A stretch of 64,000 nucleotides of DNA from assembly GCA_008933995.1 (NCBI GenBank), contig WARS01000043.1, positions 4,849,501-4,913,500 of the forward strand. The letters run 5' to 3'. Origin of the DNA: Datnioides undecimradiatus. Lineage: Eukaryota > Chordata > Actinopteri > Lobotiformes > Datnioididae. The position numbers and the translations under genes were made by a program. Positions 63,308 to 64,000 of the stretch are shown in pieces (positions within the stretch are counted from its first letter, which is position 1; every line of letters starts with the position of its first letter). The notes under the pieces were generated by a model. It was given only the letters and a program-made list of their open reading frames with translations. It searched no databases and was not told the DNA's origin.

Positions 63308-64000
63308 GTAAATAAGAGCTAGTGAGTAGCAACGTTGCAAAACCAGCGGTAACCAGTAGCAGTAATAATTTTAAAATTGGTTTCCAACAGCATTGGAGGT
63401 CACCTTTCTAAAATAATTGACAGCACATGCACCAGTTACACATAAATGCTCATTTAATTACAACATTTGTCCATGTGCAAAAGTGAAAACACATTCTTTT
63501 TATCAAGCAGCAAGAAAATTTGAGTTAATCTTCATTTTGGTCTTTTTTTTCAGTGTCTAACACGTTAAAATCATACTTTCTAATGCAAAATAATGATTAT
63601 TAATGTTTGTTTTAGCTGTCAAGATGATCCAACAGAAGTATTTCATAGAAGCAGTGATATAAAATGTAAGCCTTTCTCATATTTTCTACCCTGGACAAAA
63701 TAATTGAGACCACATATTAAAGATAAAGCCTCTAAGGAGCTTCACTCCCCAGCGTTGTGTCTGAAGTAGCAGAAGTAGTAAATCTAAAAGACTCAATATC
63801 CAGCATGGCTCTCCAACATGAAATGAAGCTTTTAGTGAGCGAACATACGAGCAGGGACTTATACAGTAACTCTGGGACACAGGACGTAATTAGATCAGCC
63901 TGCGCAGTGTCGTCCCTTCATTTCACAAGCAGTTTGGACAGATATACGGGCTGCCCGCTCCCGCGTGATTGATCTACATTTTGATTCAAACCCCCCACGT
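63308..64000 (+). other. fat2: fat2 intron, continuing past the window edge
   Basis: Starts with the donor gtaaat. No further cadherin-coding sequence is visible before the window ends. Confidence 0.8.

Noticed and set aside
1..64000. Search for bacterial-type systems such as CRISPR arrays, operons and phage defence
   Set aside because: The DNA is vertebrate with spliced genes; no regularly spaced repeats or operon-like gene packing is present.

Overview
The window is vertebrate nuclear DNA, most likely from a ray-finned (teleost, probably percomorph) fish. The evidence is GT-AG introns inside two recognisable vertebrate genes, many long (TG)n microsatellites, and dispersed repeats of types common in fish genomes. 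The species is not identifiable from the sequence. All gene calls rest on reading the translation and splice sites by eye; no database search was run.

Layout. Positions 1-3030 show no gene. From 3806 to 8535 on the + strand lies a complete eight-exon lman2 (VIP36) gene for an L-type lectin cargo receptor of the early secretory pathway. It has an inverted-CCAAT promoter-like region upstream. Its fourth coding position is occupied by two tandem alternative exons (6508-6590 and 6657-6736). Both encode the Ca2+/mannose-binding loop, and reading-frame arithmetic allows exactly one of them per mRNA. This is the most interesting feature of the window. Directly after lman2 sits a DNA-transposon-like element with 37-bp terminal inverted repeats (8823-9480), which may supply the lman2 polyadenylation signal.

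From about 9.5 to 58.5 kb there is a stretch of about 49 kb with no convincing protein-coding gene. It contains a LINE reverse-transcriptase relic (minus strand, about 18.6-18.84 kb), a piggyBac-like MITE with TTAA flanks (30105-30630), a deleted mariner transposase relic (minus strand, about 55.2-55.7 kb), other MITE-like repeats, many microsatellites, a perfect 19-bp hairpin (15814-15862), a 47-nt alternating purine-pyrimidine tract, and two isolated segments with good splice sites that could be untranslated or unrecognised exons.

From 58591 to the right edge lies the 5' part of fat2, a giant Fat-family protocadherin on the + strand. The very large first coding exon (58591-61849, residues 1-1086) and the next exon (62996-63307) are present; the rest lies beyond 64000. 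In human, LMAN2 and FAT2 both lie on chromosome 5q, so finding them together is consistent with conserved synteny. They act in different processes (glycoprotein transport; cell-cell adhesion and collective migration), and nothing here suggests shared function. The gene-poor interval may be intergenic or may include a long first intron of fat2.
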